Below, one piece after another: positions 17,722 through 26,533 of a stretch of DNA of 64,000 nucleotides. The notes under the pieces were generated by a model. The model had not been told where the DNA came from and did no database searches. It saw nothing but the letters and a program-made list of their open reading frames with translations. The translations under genes and the position numbers were made by a program. Source of the DNA: Aurantibacter sp034110465 (GTDB taxonomy: Bacteria > Bacteroidota > Bacteroidia > Flavobacteriales > Flavobacteriaceae); assembly GCA_034110465.1 (NCBI GenBank), contig JAWUZD010000003.1:62001-126000 (forward strand), in the 5' to 3' direction. How positions within the stretch are numbered: position 1 is the stretch's first letter; each line of letters opens with the position of its first letter.

Positions 17722-19581
17722 TTAAATGGGTAATTTTATTTTAACAGAAAAACCATTCAAATTTATTATTTCTATTTTACCATTCAACTGCTTAACTCTC
17801 TTTTTTATATTTTGTAAACCAATTCCGGATTTATTAGATTTCTGTGCACCTATACCATTATCTGAGATTTCAATCAAAAGATGAGAATCTGTTTCTATTA
17901 TCTCAACTTTAGCATTAGAAGCTTTTGAATGCTTAATAATGTTATTTATAAGTTCTTGCAAAATCCTATATAGATTTAGAAGTATCTTTTCATCTAAGTT
18001 ATCTATATGTTTACTAATTAAAATTTGTTTATCAATATTAACACCACTACCTTCTTCTGCAATAACACAAATTTTATCTACCAGCTGAGTAAATTGTATT
18101 TCTGTAATATTGTCAGGACTTAAATCGTGAGACAAATTACGTACATCGTTGTACAGTTTATCAATTCTATTAATAGTAGAGTCTATTAATTTATTATTAC
18201 TTTTCTGTTCACTAAAAAGTGATAATTTTAAAGCACTAATCTCATTTGCAATACCATCATGTAATTCTAGAGCCAATCGTTCTCTTTCTTCGGATTTTGC
18301 TTTTATTTTTTCTTTTATTATTTCATTTTTTTGAATTCCCAAAGTCTCTTTCAGCTGTGCTTCATGTAATATTTTCTGTATTTTTCGACTCTTCTTTTGG
18401 TTTTTTATTTTAATCCAATATATAATAGTTAAAGCAATTAATAATAAGGCTAAAAGCAACAAAGTAAATGCATATAAAGTTTTGATTCTAGTGTCATTAT
18501 CTATTATTTGTTCTTTATAATCAATTTCTTTTTTACTTTCGTTTAGCTTATAACGCCACTCTAAATTAAGTTTTATTTTAGCTTTTTCAGTGTTAAAAAT
18601 ACTATCGTTCAATTTATTAAACTTATTAAAAAAGGCTTGCTCTTGGCTGAAGTTTTTATATCTAGAATAATAATCTTTAAAAGCAAGATAAACCTCTTTA
18701 GTCACAACAAAATCGTTTTTACTATTTAGAAGTGCTTTGTCTAAATATTCTTTTTCTTTTTCAGGTTTTTTATCTTTAGCTAAGTAGCCTAAATACAAAT
18801 AAGTTTTTGCTGTAAATGTTTTAAAATTATTTTTTTTTTGGTAATGTAAAGACTCGCTTAAGTAATCTTCTGCTTTTTTGTTATAACCTAACATAAAAGA
18901 AGTGTAACCTAATTTATTTAAATAGCTTGGATATGTATAAATATTTTTATCATCTATGTAGCTAATTCCTTTTAAGAGAAACTCTTGAGCTACTTGATAA
19001 TTATTTTGCAATATCGCAACATTACTTTTACGCATATAATAATCTACCGGAACATACTTTCCTTCTATGAGTTTAAAGGACTTATCAAAATAATCACTAG
19101 CACTATTTAAATCATTCTCTCTTAATAACACATCTCCCATTAAAAGATACAATAATCCTTTTTCTTGCTTGAACTCTTTATAATTGATAGAGGAAAGTGC
19201 TGTTGTTAATTCTTCAATTAATATTTTACTATCTACGTGTTCCATTCCCCAGTTTACAAAGCCTATAACGGAATAATAGTAAGGAAGTTTGTTTGCAAAG
19301 TGCTTTTTAGTAAAATTAAGTCGCTTGTTTTGGTAATATCTTGCAGAGTCCACTTTTCCTGTTAAATCATAGATATAACCTAAATATTTATAAGCCGTTT
19401 CAATTTCGTCGTTTGTTTTTGCTATTTTTTTTAACAGATAAGCTTCTTTTTTTATTGTCTCTGGAGTTTTAAAAAAGGCTTTAGAAATAGTTTTCTCTAA
19501 CGTTAAAAAATTTTCACTTTTTTGAGCATAACACGTTAAACTAAAATAACACATTAAGAATAAAAAAATAACCTGTTTCAT
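17722..19581 (-). CDS. TPR sensor histidine kinase (HisKA_3 type)
   Basis: 619 residues. Signal peptide (1-20), a periplasmic region of TPR-like helices (~40-330), one transmembrane helix (~368-391), a cytoplasmic coiled coil, and a HisKA_3 dimerisation domain with phospho-acceptor H441 in ALELHDG. A HATPase_c domain follows with N-box ELINNIIKHSKAS and ATP-lid motifs DNGIG and GIGLQNIKKR. It should phosphorylate the NarL-type regulator encoded two genes downstream. It is divergent from parA; no exact -7 element was found in the 240-base spacer. Confidence 0.93.
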   Translation of the reverse strand: MKQVIFLFLMCYFSLTCYAQKSENFLTLEKTISKAFFKTPETIKKEAYLLKKIAKTNDEIETAYKYLGYIYDLTGKVDSARYYQNKRLNFTKKHFANKLPYYYSVIGFVNWGMEHVDSKILIEELTTALSSINYKEFKQEKGLLYLLMGDVLLRENDLNSASDYFDKSFKLIEGKYVPVDYYMRKSNVAILQNNYQVAQEFLLKGISYIDDKNIYTYPSYLNKLGYTSFMLGYNKKAEDYLSESLHYQKKNNFKTFTAKTYLYLGYLAKDKKPEKEKEYLDKALLNSKNDFVVTKEVYLAFKDYYSRYKNFSQEQAFFNKFNKLNDSIFNTEKAKIKLNLEWRYKLNESKKEIDYKEQIIDNDTRIKTLYAFTLLLLALLLIALTIIYWIKIKNQKKSRKIQKILHEAQLKETLGIQKNEIIKEKIKAKSEERERLALELHDGIANEISALKLSLFSEQKSNNKLIDSTINRIDKLYNDVRNLSHDLSPDNITEIQFTQLVDKICVIAEEGSGVNIDKQILISKHIDNLDEKILLNLYRILQELINNIIKHSKASNAKVEIIETDSHLLIEISDNGIGAQKSNKSGIGLQNIKKRVKQLNGKIEIINLNGFSVKIKLPI

Positions 19582-19821
19582 AAAAATGAACTATTGTTAG
19601 ATTAGTAATTAGCCCAATATAACAATTTAGAGTCTGTTTCTTAAAAAAGAAAAACTACAAATAGTAAAATTATCATTTTTTAACACAAGTAATTCATAAA
19701 ACAAGTACAAAGAGTGTTACTAAAAATTTAGTGCTATTGCTTTTTAGAACAATGTTAACAACTTCAATTTTCATTCCTCATAAATAATTGTACTTTTACG
19801 TTTACAAAAACTTAAGTTTTA

Positions 19822-20586
19822 ATGGGTAAAATCATTGCAATTGCAAATCAAAAAGGTGGCGTTGGTAAAACAACAACATCAATAAATTTAGCAGCATCTT
19901 TAGGTGTTCTAGAACAGAAAGTACTTATAATAGATGCAGATCCTCAAGCCAATGCTACTTCAGGTCTTGGTATAGATGTGGACTCTGTAGAAATTGGAAC
20001 CTACCAACTATTAGAACATACCAATACTGCTAAAGAAGCTATTGTAAAAACCGAAACGCCTAACTTAGATATTATTCCTGCGCACATAGATTTAGTTGCT
20101 ATTGAGATTGAATTAATAGACAAAGAGGAACGCGAGTATATGCTAAAAAAAGCATTAATAGAAATAAAGGATGACTACGATTATATTATTATAGATTGTG
20201 CACCTTCATTAGGACTACTAACGTTAAATGCGCTTACTGCTGCAGATGCTGTGTTAATTCCAATTCAATGCGAATATTTTGCATTAGAAGGTTTAGGGAA
20301 ATTATTAAATACTATTAAAAGTGTTCAGAAAATACATAATGCCAATCTTGATTACGAAGGTCTTTTATTAACGATGTATGATTCTCGTTTACGACTATCA
20401 AATCAAGTAGTAGAAGAAGTACAAAAACACTTTAGTGATATGGTTTTTAGCACCATAATTCAAAGAAATGTACGTTTAAGTGAAGCACCAAGTTATGGCG
20501 AAAGTATTATAAACTACGATGCTAGTAGTAAAGGTGCAGAAAACTACTTAAGTTTAGCTAAAGAAATTATTACAAAAAACGCTTAA
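19822..20586 (+). CDS. parA: Chromosome-partitioning ATPase ParA/Soj
   Basis: ATPase that moves ParB-parS complexes during chromosome segregation. 254 residues. Deviant Walker A KGGVGKTT at residues 10-17, DADPQANATSGLG, Walker B-like YIIIDCAPSLGLLT, and the C-terminal RNVRLSEAPSYGESI signature. parB starts 3 bases downstream. First gene of a plus-strand block through the WbqC gene. Confidence 0.97.
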   Translation: MGKIIAIANQKGGVGKTTTSINLAASLGVLEQKVLIIDADPQANATSGLGIDVDSVEIGTYQLLEHTNTAKEAIVKTETPNLDIIPAHIDLVAIEIELIDKEEREYMLKKALIEIKDDYDYIIIDCAPSLGLLTLNALTAADAVLIPIQCEYFALEGLGKLLNTIKSVQKIHNANLDYEGLLLTMYDSRLRLSNQVVEEVQKHFSDMVFSTIIQRNVRLSEAPSYGESIINYDASSKGAENYLSLAKEIITKNA

Positions 20587-20589
20587 AAA

Positions 20590-21495
20590 ATGGCAAAAGC
20601 AGTAAAAAAGCAAGCTTTGGGTCGCGGTTTATCGGCACTTTTAAAAGATCCAAGTAACGATATAAAATCGGCACAAGATAAAAACGCAGATAAAGTTATA
20701 GGTAATATTGTTGAGCTAGATTTAGATTCAATAGAAATGAATCCTTTTCAACCTAGAACAAGTTTTAATGAAGAGAACTTACGAGAACTAGCTTCTTCCA
20801 TTAAAGAACTTGGTGTTATTCAACCAATTACCGTTAGAAAATTAGGGATAAACAATTACCAATTAGTTTCTGGAGAAAGACGATATAGAGCAAGTAAATC
20901 TATTGGATTAAAAACTATTCCTGCATATATAAGATTAGCAAACGATCAAGAAAGTCTAGAAATGGCTTTAGTTGAAAACATTCAACGTCAAGATTTAGAC
21001 CCTATAGAAATTGCATTGTCTTACCAACGCTTAATTGACGAAATTCAATTAACGCAAGAGCAAATGAGCGAACGTGTTGGAAAAAAACGTTCTACCATTG
21101 CAAATTACCTGCGTTTATTAAGATTAGATCCAATTATCCAAACCGGAATGAGAGATGGATTTATCTCTATGGGACATGGACGCGCTATTATTAATATTGA
21201 AAATCAAGCCGATCAATTAGATATTTACGAAAGTATTTTAACTAATAAGTTATCTGTTAGAGATACAGAAACATTAGTTAAAAATTACAACGCAACACAA
21301 TCGACAGAACTTCCTGTAAAGAAAACCGAAGAAACACCGCATTTTGTAAAAAAAGGAATCAAAGAATTTTCTGATTTTTTTGGACATAAAATTGAAGTAA
21401 AAGTTTCAAAAAACGGGAAAGGAAAAATTAGTATTCCTTTTCATTCTGAAGAAGATTTTAATCGTATTAAAAAACTAGTGGAAGGTGAAAAATAA
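20590..21495 (+). CDS. parB: ParB/Spo0J partition protein
   Basis: Binds parS and CTP to load partition clamps. 301 residues: N-terminal ParA-interacting GRGLSALL, CTP-binding segments (NPFQPRTSF, SGERRYRASK, ENIQRQDLDPIE), helix-turn-helix (LTQEQMSERVGKKRSTIANYLRL) and a C-terminal dimerisation domain (KISIPFHSEEDFNRI). Its end overlaps the next gene by 11 bases. I saw no canonical parS palindrome within the window. Confidence 0.97.
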   Translation: MAKAVKKQALGRGLSALLKDPSNDIKSAQDKNADKVIGNIVELDLDSIEMNPFQPRTSFNEENLRELASSIKELGVIQPITVRKLGINNYQLVSGERRYRASKSIGLKTIPAYIRLANDQESLEMALVENIQRQDLDPIEIALSYQRLIDEIQLTQEQMSERVGKKRSTIANYLRLLRLDPIIQTGMRDGFISMGHGRAIINIENQADQLDIYESILTNKLSVRDTETLVKNYNATQSTELPVKKTEETPHFVKKGIKEFSDFFGHKIEVKVSKNGKGKISIPFHSEEDFNRIKKLVEGEK

Positions 21496-22072
21496 ATCAC
21501 TTTATATCATCTTAATATTTGTTTGCTTCAGCTTAAAAATGACAGCACAAACAGATGAACCTACTTTAATTGATCATGATTTAATTGTGGTTCAAGATTC
21601 TACTTCTATAAAAAAAATGGAATTAGATCCATTACGTCCATCTAGAGCTGCTTTTTATTCGGCTATTTTACCTGGATTGGGACAAGCCTACAATAAAAAA
21701 TATTGGAAAATCCCTGTGGTTTATGCTGCAATTGGAACTGGAGTTTACTTTTATACCACTAATAATCGTGATTATAAAAAAGTTCGAAATGCATATAAGC
21801 GCAGATTAGCTGGTTTTCAAGACGATGAATTTCAAGATCGTTTTACAGACGATGGTTTATTGGAAGCGCAAAACACCTTACGTCGAAATAAAGAACTGTC
21901 ACTTTTAGTTACTATTGGACTTTATGCTTTAAATATTATAGACGCCAATGTAGATGCGCATTTAATGCAATTTAATGTTAACGATGATTTATCATTAAAA
22001 CCACATTATAAAATTGAAGAATTTGATAATGTTGGTCGCGTAGGTTTAACCTTAAGCCTTAATTTAAATTAA
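21485..22072 (+). CDS. DUF5683 membrane protein
   Basis: 195 residues from a GTG start inside the end of parB; this start gives a proper signal peptide (IILIFVCFSLKMTAQ), whereas the next ATG would remove it. The core DPLRPSRAAFYSAILPGLGQAYNKKYWKIPVVYAAI is the DUF5683 signature, with membrane segments around residues 60-90 and 140-160. The family has no known function, but it follows parB in flavobacteria I know. It probably sits in the envelope. Confidence 0.88.
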   Translation: MKNKSLYIILIFVCFSLKMTAQTDEPTLIDHDLIVVQDSTSIKKMELDPLRPSRAAFYSAILPGLGQAYNKKYWKIPVVYAAIGTGVYFYTTNNRDYKKVRNAYKRRLAGFQDDEFQDRFTDDGLLEAQNTLRRNKELSLLVTIGLYALNIIDANVDAHLMQFNVNDDLSLKPHYKIEEFDNVGRVGLTLSLNLN

Positions 22073-22099
22073 CCTGAATAAACTTCAATTTTAAAAATT

Positions 22100-22801
22100 A
22101 TGAAGATTGCATTATTAGGTTACGGAAAAATGGGTAAAACCATTGAGAAAATTGCCTTACAACGTGGACATTCTATTGTTATAAAAACCAAATCAAGTTC
22201 AGATTATATAATTACTGATGCTGACATTGCCATAGATTTTAGTATTCCTAATGCTGCGGTAAACAACATTTCACATTGTATTAATAATAACATTCCAGTA
22301 ATATCTGGAACTACTGGTTGGCTAGATAATTATAAAATTATTACAAATTTAGTAAAAGCTAAAAATGGCTCCTTTATTTATGCATCTAACTTTAGTTTAG
22401 GTGTAAATATATTTTTCGAGTTAAATAAACAATTAGCAAAGATGATGTCTAATTTATCTAACTATAATGTTAGTTTAGAGGAAATTCATCACACTCAAAA
22501 ATTAGATGCTCCAAGTGGAACAGCAATTACGCTAGCTGAATCTATTTTAGAAGAACAACCTAAATTAACTGAGTGGATTCTAGACAAAAACGAAACAAAT
22601 AAATTAACCATAAACGCAAAAAGAACACCTGAGGTTCCGGGAACACATAACGTAAATTACAAGAGTGATATTGATACCATTAGCATAACTCACGAAGCTC
22701 ATTCTAGAGAAGGTTTTGCTTTAGGCGCTGTAATTGCTGCAGAATGGTTATTGAATAAAAAAGGCGTTTACACAATGAAAGATGTGTTAAATATTAGTTA
22801 A
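22100..22801 (+). CDS. dapB: 4-hydroxy-tetrahydrodipicolinate reductase
   Basis: NAD(P)H-dependent step of lysine and meso-diaminopimelate synthesis, supplying peptidoglycan. 233 residues, short as in other Bacteroidota. N-terminal nucleotide-binding LLGYGKMGKTIE, DFSIPNAA, then the family signature EIHHTQKLDAPSGTA with the catalytic His/Lys and the C-terminal EAHSREGFALGAV. It lies 27 bases after the DUF5683 gene. Confidence 0.96.
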   Translation: MKIALLGYGKMGKTIEKIALQRGHSIVIKTKSSSDYIITDADIAIDFSIPNAAVNNISHCINNNIPVISGTTGWLDNYKIITNLVKAKNGSFIYASNFSLGVNIFFELNKQLAKMMSNLSNYNVSLEEIHHTQKLDAPSGTAITLAESILEEQPKLTEWILDKNETNKLTINAKRTPEVPGTHNVNYKSDIDTISITHEAHSREGFALGAVIAAEWLLNKKGVYTMKDVLNIS

Positions 22802-22917
22802 CCCATAATTTAATTGTAACAAGCATAGAATATTTAAGTCTAAATTATAGGCAACAAAATAATTAATAAAACAATCTAATAGCATTAAATTATAGCTATT
22901 AGTAAAATACATTAAAA

Positions 22918-24612
22918 ATGGATTTACAATCTTGGATTATTTTCTTTTTCGCTATTCAATTATTACACGGTTTAGCAACTTTTAAACTTTATATTAAAGC
23001 TGGCCGACAAGCTTGGGAAGCTTTTGTACCGGTTTACAATGCGGTAATTTTAATGAAAATTATTAATAGACCTTGGTGGTGGACTATACTCCTATTTTTA
23101 CCAATTGTAAATCTTATATTGTTTCCTGTAATTTGGGTTGAAATTGCACGCAGTTATGGAAAAAATTCACGATTAGATACCTTATTAGCTATTGTAACTT
23201 TAGGCTTTTATAGCTTCTATCTAAGTTTTGGATTAGATTTAGATTATATAAGTGATAGAAGTTTAAAACCAAGATCAGAACTTGGAGATTGGGTAAGCTC
23301 TATTTTATTTGCTGTTGTAGCAGCAACTATTGTGCACACTTATTTTATTCAACCTTTTGTAATTCCAACATCATCTTTAGAAAAAACCTTATTGGTTGGC
23401 GATTTCTTATTTGTAAGTAAATTTCATTATGGCGCTAGAACACCACAAACTGCTGTTGGATTACCAATGGTACACGATGCCATTCCAACTACTTTAATTC
23501 CTTCATATTTAGAAAAACCTCAATTACCAAAATTTAGATTCCCTGGTTTTCAAGACATTAAACGTAACGATATTGTTGTTTTTAACTGGCCTGTAGATAC
23601 TTTAACCATTATTACAGATCCAAATAGTGAAGTAAAACACAAACCTTTAGATAAAAAATCTAATTATGTAAAGCGTTGTGTTGGTTTGCCTGGCGATTCT
23701 TTAGCTGTTAAAAATGGTTATGTTTATATCAACGGAAAAAAGAATGAATTACCAAGTCGTGGAAAACTGCAGTTTTTCTATTCGGTAGTTTTTAAAACAA
23801 ATCTATCTCAAACATTTATAGAGCAATATAAAATAACAGAATATTCTCGTGTCTTTGAAATGAAGAAATCAACTTTTGAAAACGAAAAACTTCAGACTTA
23901 TTTCAAAAATCAAAATATCAACTTAAAAGTCGTTAACGATAATGGAGAAACTATTGCTTTTACAGGAAATGTTTCACAAGAGGTTTACGACACTTTAAAA
24001 CTTGATTTTTCTAACTCTGCTTTAAATGTTAACCTAACAGAAGACTTAGCTGAAACCATTAGAAAAAACCCTAACGTATTATCTGTAACAAAAAACCTAT
24101 CTACACCAAACGAATTTGAATCAGGTACTTTCCCTTCAAGTCCAGATTATGCATGGAATAAAGACTTCTTTGGACCAATGTATATTCCACAAGCTGGAGC
24201 AACAGTAGATTTAAACATAGATGTTTTACCTCTATACAAGCGTATTATTGCAGCTTACGAAGGTAACACACTAAAAGTAAAAGGAAATCAAATACTAATA
24301 AATAATAAAGTTGTTACAACTTACACGTTTAAACAAGATTACTATTGGATGATGGGAGATAACAGACACAACTCTCAAGATGCAAGAGCTTGGGGTTTTA
24401 CACCACAAGATCACGTAGTAGGAAAACCTGTTTTAGTTTGGATGAGTTATGATACGAATGGAAAAGGTTTAAATAAAATCCGTTGGGATAGATTATTTAC
24501 TACTGTTTCTGGAGAAGGAAAAGCGACCTCTTTCTTAATTCCCGTTCTTGTTTTAATTTTTGGATATATAGGTTTTTCAAGATACAGAAAGAAGAAAAAA
24601 GCTAACGCATAA
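22918..24612 (+). CDS. lepB: Signal peptidase I, long form
   Basis: Removes signal peptides on the outer face of the cytoplasmic membrane. 564 residues, about twice the E. coli-type core. An N-terminal DUF5684-like membrane region (~1-110: several helices, RPWWWTILLFLPIVNLILFPVIW) precedes the S26 domain. Catalytic Ser is S153 (PTSSLEKTLLVGDFLFVSK) and the general-base Lys is K252 (NYVKRCVGLPGDS). A ~200-residue insertion separates these from the C-terminal box GDNRHNSQDARAWGF. A 115-base spacer before it holds an 8-bp inverted repeat (22876-22902). Confidence 0.95.
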   Translation: MDLQSWIIFFFAIQLLHGLATFKLYIKAGRQAWEAFVPVYNAVILMKIINRPWWWTILLFLPIVNLILFPVIWVEIARSYGKNSRLDTLLAIVTLGFYSFYLSFGLDLDYISDRSLKPRSELGDWVSSILFAVVAATIVHTYFIQPFVIPTSSLEKTLLVGDFLFVSKFHYGARTPQTAVGLPMVHDAIPTTLIPSYLEKPQLPKFRFPGFQDIKRNDIVVFNWPVDTLTIITDPNSEVKHKPLDKKSNYVKRCVGLPGDSLAVKNGYVYINGKKNELPSRGKLQFFYSVVFKTNLSQTFIEQYKITEYSRVFEMKKSTFENEKLQTYFKNQNINLKVVNDNGETIAFTGNVSQEVYDTLKLDFSNSALNVNLTEDLAETIRKNPNVLSVTKNLSTPNEFESGTFPSSPDYAWNKDFFGPMYIPQAGATVDLNIDVLPLYKRIIAAYEGNTLKVKGNQILINNKVVTTYTFKQDYYWMMGDNRHNSQDARAWGFTPQDHVVGKPVLVWMSYDTNGKGLNKIRWDRLFTTVSGEGKATSFLIPVLVLIFGYIGFSRYRKKKKANA

Positions 24613-24624
24613 GCAAAATTAATA

Positions 24625-25299
24625 ATGAAAACTCTACTTAGTTACTTGCTGCTAATTACAGTAACCACAACTTGTTTTAGTCAAAACGAAGCCTTTTTTG
24701 GAATAAAATCTGGTGCAACTTTATCTAACTTCAGAGGAAATGATGAAGCTGATCAAAATAACCTAGGACTAGATTATCTTTTTGGTGTCTCTGGAGAGTT
24801 TCCAATTAGTAAAAAGTTTAGTCTATTATTAAATATTAATTATCATAGAAAAAGTGCTGTGAGAAAATTCAAAAGCTATGAGCTTTCTTACACTAATATT
24901 GATCCAACTTTTTCAAATGAAGATATTAGAGTAAAATCTACTATTTTATATTTATCTCTACCGCTTTCTGTAAAATATAAATTTGGAACTGACAAAAGTT
25001 ACTTTTTAAATGGTGGTGCTTTTATAGATTTTTTAAACAATACAGAAGCTAAAGTTGATGGAGAAAAGATCGAAGATAATAGTCGTCAATTTTTTCAACA
25101 AATAGATTTTGGAAGTGTATTAAGTATTGGTAAAAGTTTTAAGTCGCCGAATGGAAACCAATTTACAATAGAACTTAGAAATCAATTAGGGCTTATAAAC
25201 ATATCTAGAATTGAAGATTCTAAAGTCCTAACAAATTCTTGGATATTCTCTTTTGAATACCAATTTAATTTAAAAGCAAAAGAAGTCTCAACAAACTAA
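24625..25299 (+). CDS. Outer-membrane beta-barrel protein (PorT-like)
   Basis: 224 residues with a signal peptide ending in TTCFSQ. The opening FFGIKSGATLSNFRGN and alternating strands (SLLLNINYHRKSA, LYLSLPLSVKYKFG, FLNGGAFIDF) ending in an aromatic strand are typical of small beta-barrel proteins of the PorT/OMP_b-brl_2 group. The specific role is unknown. It lies 12 bases after lepB and its stop overlaps the next start by one base. Confidence 0.82.
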   Translation: MKTLLSYLLLITVTTTCFSQNEAFFGIKSGATLSNFRGNDEADQNNLGLDYLFGVSGEFPISKKFSLLLNINYHRKSAVRKFKSYELSYTNIDPTFSNEDIRVKSTILYLSLPLSVKYKFGTDKSYFLNGGAFIDFLNNTEAKVDGEKIEDNSRQFFQQIDFGSVLSIGKSFKSPNGNQFTIELRNQLGLINISRIEDSKVLTNSWIFSFEYQFNLKAKEVSTN

Positions 25300-25913
25300 T
25301 GAAAGCTTTAATTACGCCAACACTTTTTTCTAATGTTTCTACGTTTGCAGTTATTGCACAACACAAACACGTAGTTTTAGAAGTTTGTGGTAACTACCAA
25401 AAGCAAACCTTTAGAAATAGGGCAAATATTTATGGCGCAAATGGTAGTTTACAATTAAATCTACCTGTAATCTATTCTCAAAAAGAGCGTAAGCTATATA
25501 AAGATGTCCCTGTTTTTAATTCTGAAAAATGGCAATTACACATTTGGAAATCTTTAGAATCAGCTTACAAAACATCGCCCTTTTTTGAATACTACGAAGA
25601 TGAATTAAGAGAAATATTTGAAACCGAATTTGAAACCGTTTTAGATTTCAATTTAAAAAGTTTAGAATTACTCTGTGATTTATTACAAATTGAAACTACA
25701 TTCTCTAAAACAGAAGCTTTTGAAAAATCTCCAGAAAACATTTTAGATTTTAGACATTTAGCAGAACGTAAATCTGAAGGTTTCAAACTAGAACCTTATA
25801 CGCAAGTATTTGGCGTAAAACACGGGTTTATTTCTAATTTGAGTATTTTGGACTTATTATTTAACGAAGGAACAAATACTTTAACCTATTTAGAATCTCA
25901 ATCTTTAATCTAA
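25299..25913 (+). CDS. WbqC-like protein
   Basis: 204 residues. HKHVVLEVCGNYQKQTFRNRANIYGANG and LPVIYSQKERKLYKDVPVFNSEKWQLHIWKSLESAYKTSPFFEYY match the WbqC family, found in surface polysaccharide loci and elsewhere; the biochemical role is unclear. Start and stop each overlap neighbouring genes by one base (TAATG), so translation is probably coupled. Confidence 0.88.
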   Translation: MKALITPTLFSNVSTFAVIAQHKHVVLEVCGNYQKQTFRNRANIYGANGSLQLNLPVIYSQKERKLYKDVPVFNSEKWQLHIWKSLESAYKTSPFFEYYEDELREIFETEFETVLDFNLKSLELLCDLLQIETTFSKTEAFEKSPENILDFRHLAERKSEGFKLEPYTQVFGVKHGFISNLSILDLLFNEGTNTLTYLESQSLI

Positions 25914-26227
25914 TGCTTAGACCTTTTCTGCATTATGGTGTGCATTTTTTATTTCCCTTAGCTATTGCTATTATATTTTACAAACCAAAATACTTAAAAG
26001 TCTATTTAATATTACTTTGTGGGTTTATTATAGACTTAGATCATTTGTTGGCAACGCCAATTTTTCACCCAAACCGTTGTAGTATTAATTTTCACTTCTT
26101 ACACAGTTATTACGCTATTGCTTGTTATTTGCTATTACTTATTCCAAAGGCAACTCGTCTATTCGGAATTGGCCTAATTTGCCATATTATAGCAGATAGT
26201 TTAGATTGTTTTATGATGGGATTTTGA
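25913..26227 (+). CDS. DUF6122 membrane protein
   Basis: 104 residues with three to four hydrophobic segments. FIIDLDHLLATPIFHPNRCSI ... FHFLHSYY and the late HIIADSLD carry conserved Asp/His residues within helices, as in membrane-bound metal-dependent hydrolase-like families. Last gene of the parA-to-WbqC block. Enzymatic activity is not established. Confidence 0.82.
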   Translation: MLRPFLHYGVHFLFPLAIAIIFYKPKYLKVYLILLCGFIIDLDHLLATPIFHPNRCSINFHFLHSYYAIACYLLLLIPKATRLFGIGLICHIIADSLDCFMMGF

Positions 26228-26254
26228 AATTAAGTTTTGTAACTTTTTAAAATC

Positions 26255-26466
26255 ACAATTAATAATTAAGTTGTCAGTCTGAGTTTGTCGAAGACTATTC
26301 TTTTTTATTACGAAACTCTTTTGTGAAAAGTGTACTTCGACAAGCTCAGCAAGGTATTGTTTTCCATAATTGTGAGTTGTAGTAATATCCATACTTAAAA
26401 TTCAGAATTAAAAAAAGACAATTAAAAATTGAAATATCAGTCTGAGATTGTCTAATGACAATTCTC
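26255..26466. repeat. Intergenic repeat cluster with CTGAG-TTGTCGAAG units
   Basis: The 306-base spacer after the DUF6122 gene has no gene. It holds an inverted pair, CTGAGTTTGTCGAAG (26279-26293) and CTTCGACAAGCTCAG (26335-26349), matching at 14 of 15 positions. A diverged direct copy of the left part (TCAGTCTGAG..TTGTC) is at 26437-26451 with similar AATTAA-rich flanks (26255 and 26417). I recall such units as dispersed repeats in flavobacterial intergenic regions. Confidence 0.7.
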
Positions 26467-26533
26467 GTTTATCTTTAATTTCATCCATGAAATTTGGACT
26501 ATAACAAGCTAAAATTGATATTTTTACAACTTA

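Noticed and set aside
19822..21495. Plasmid-type partition system or nearby parS/origin
   Set aside because: parA/parB are chromosomal-type, linked to dapB and lepB; no canonical parS palindrome or dnaA gene was seen.
26201..26392. Minus-strand frame of 63 codons at the end of the DUF6122 gene
   Set aside because: It consists largely of the repeat element in this spacer and has no recognisable product.
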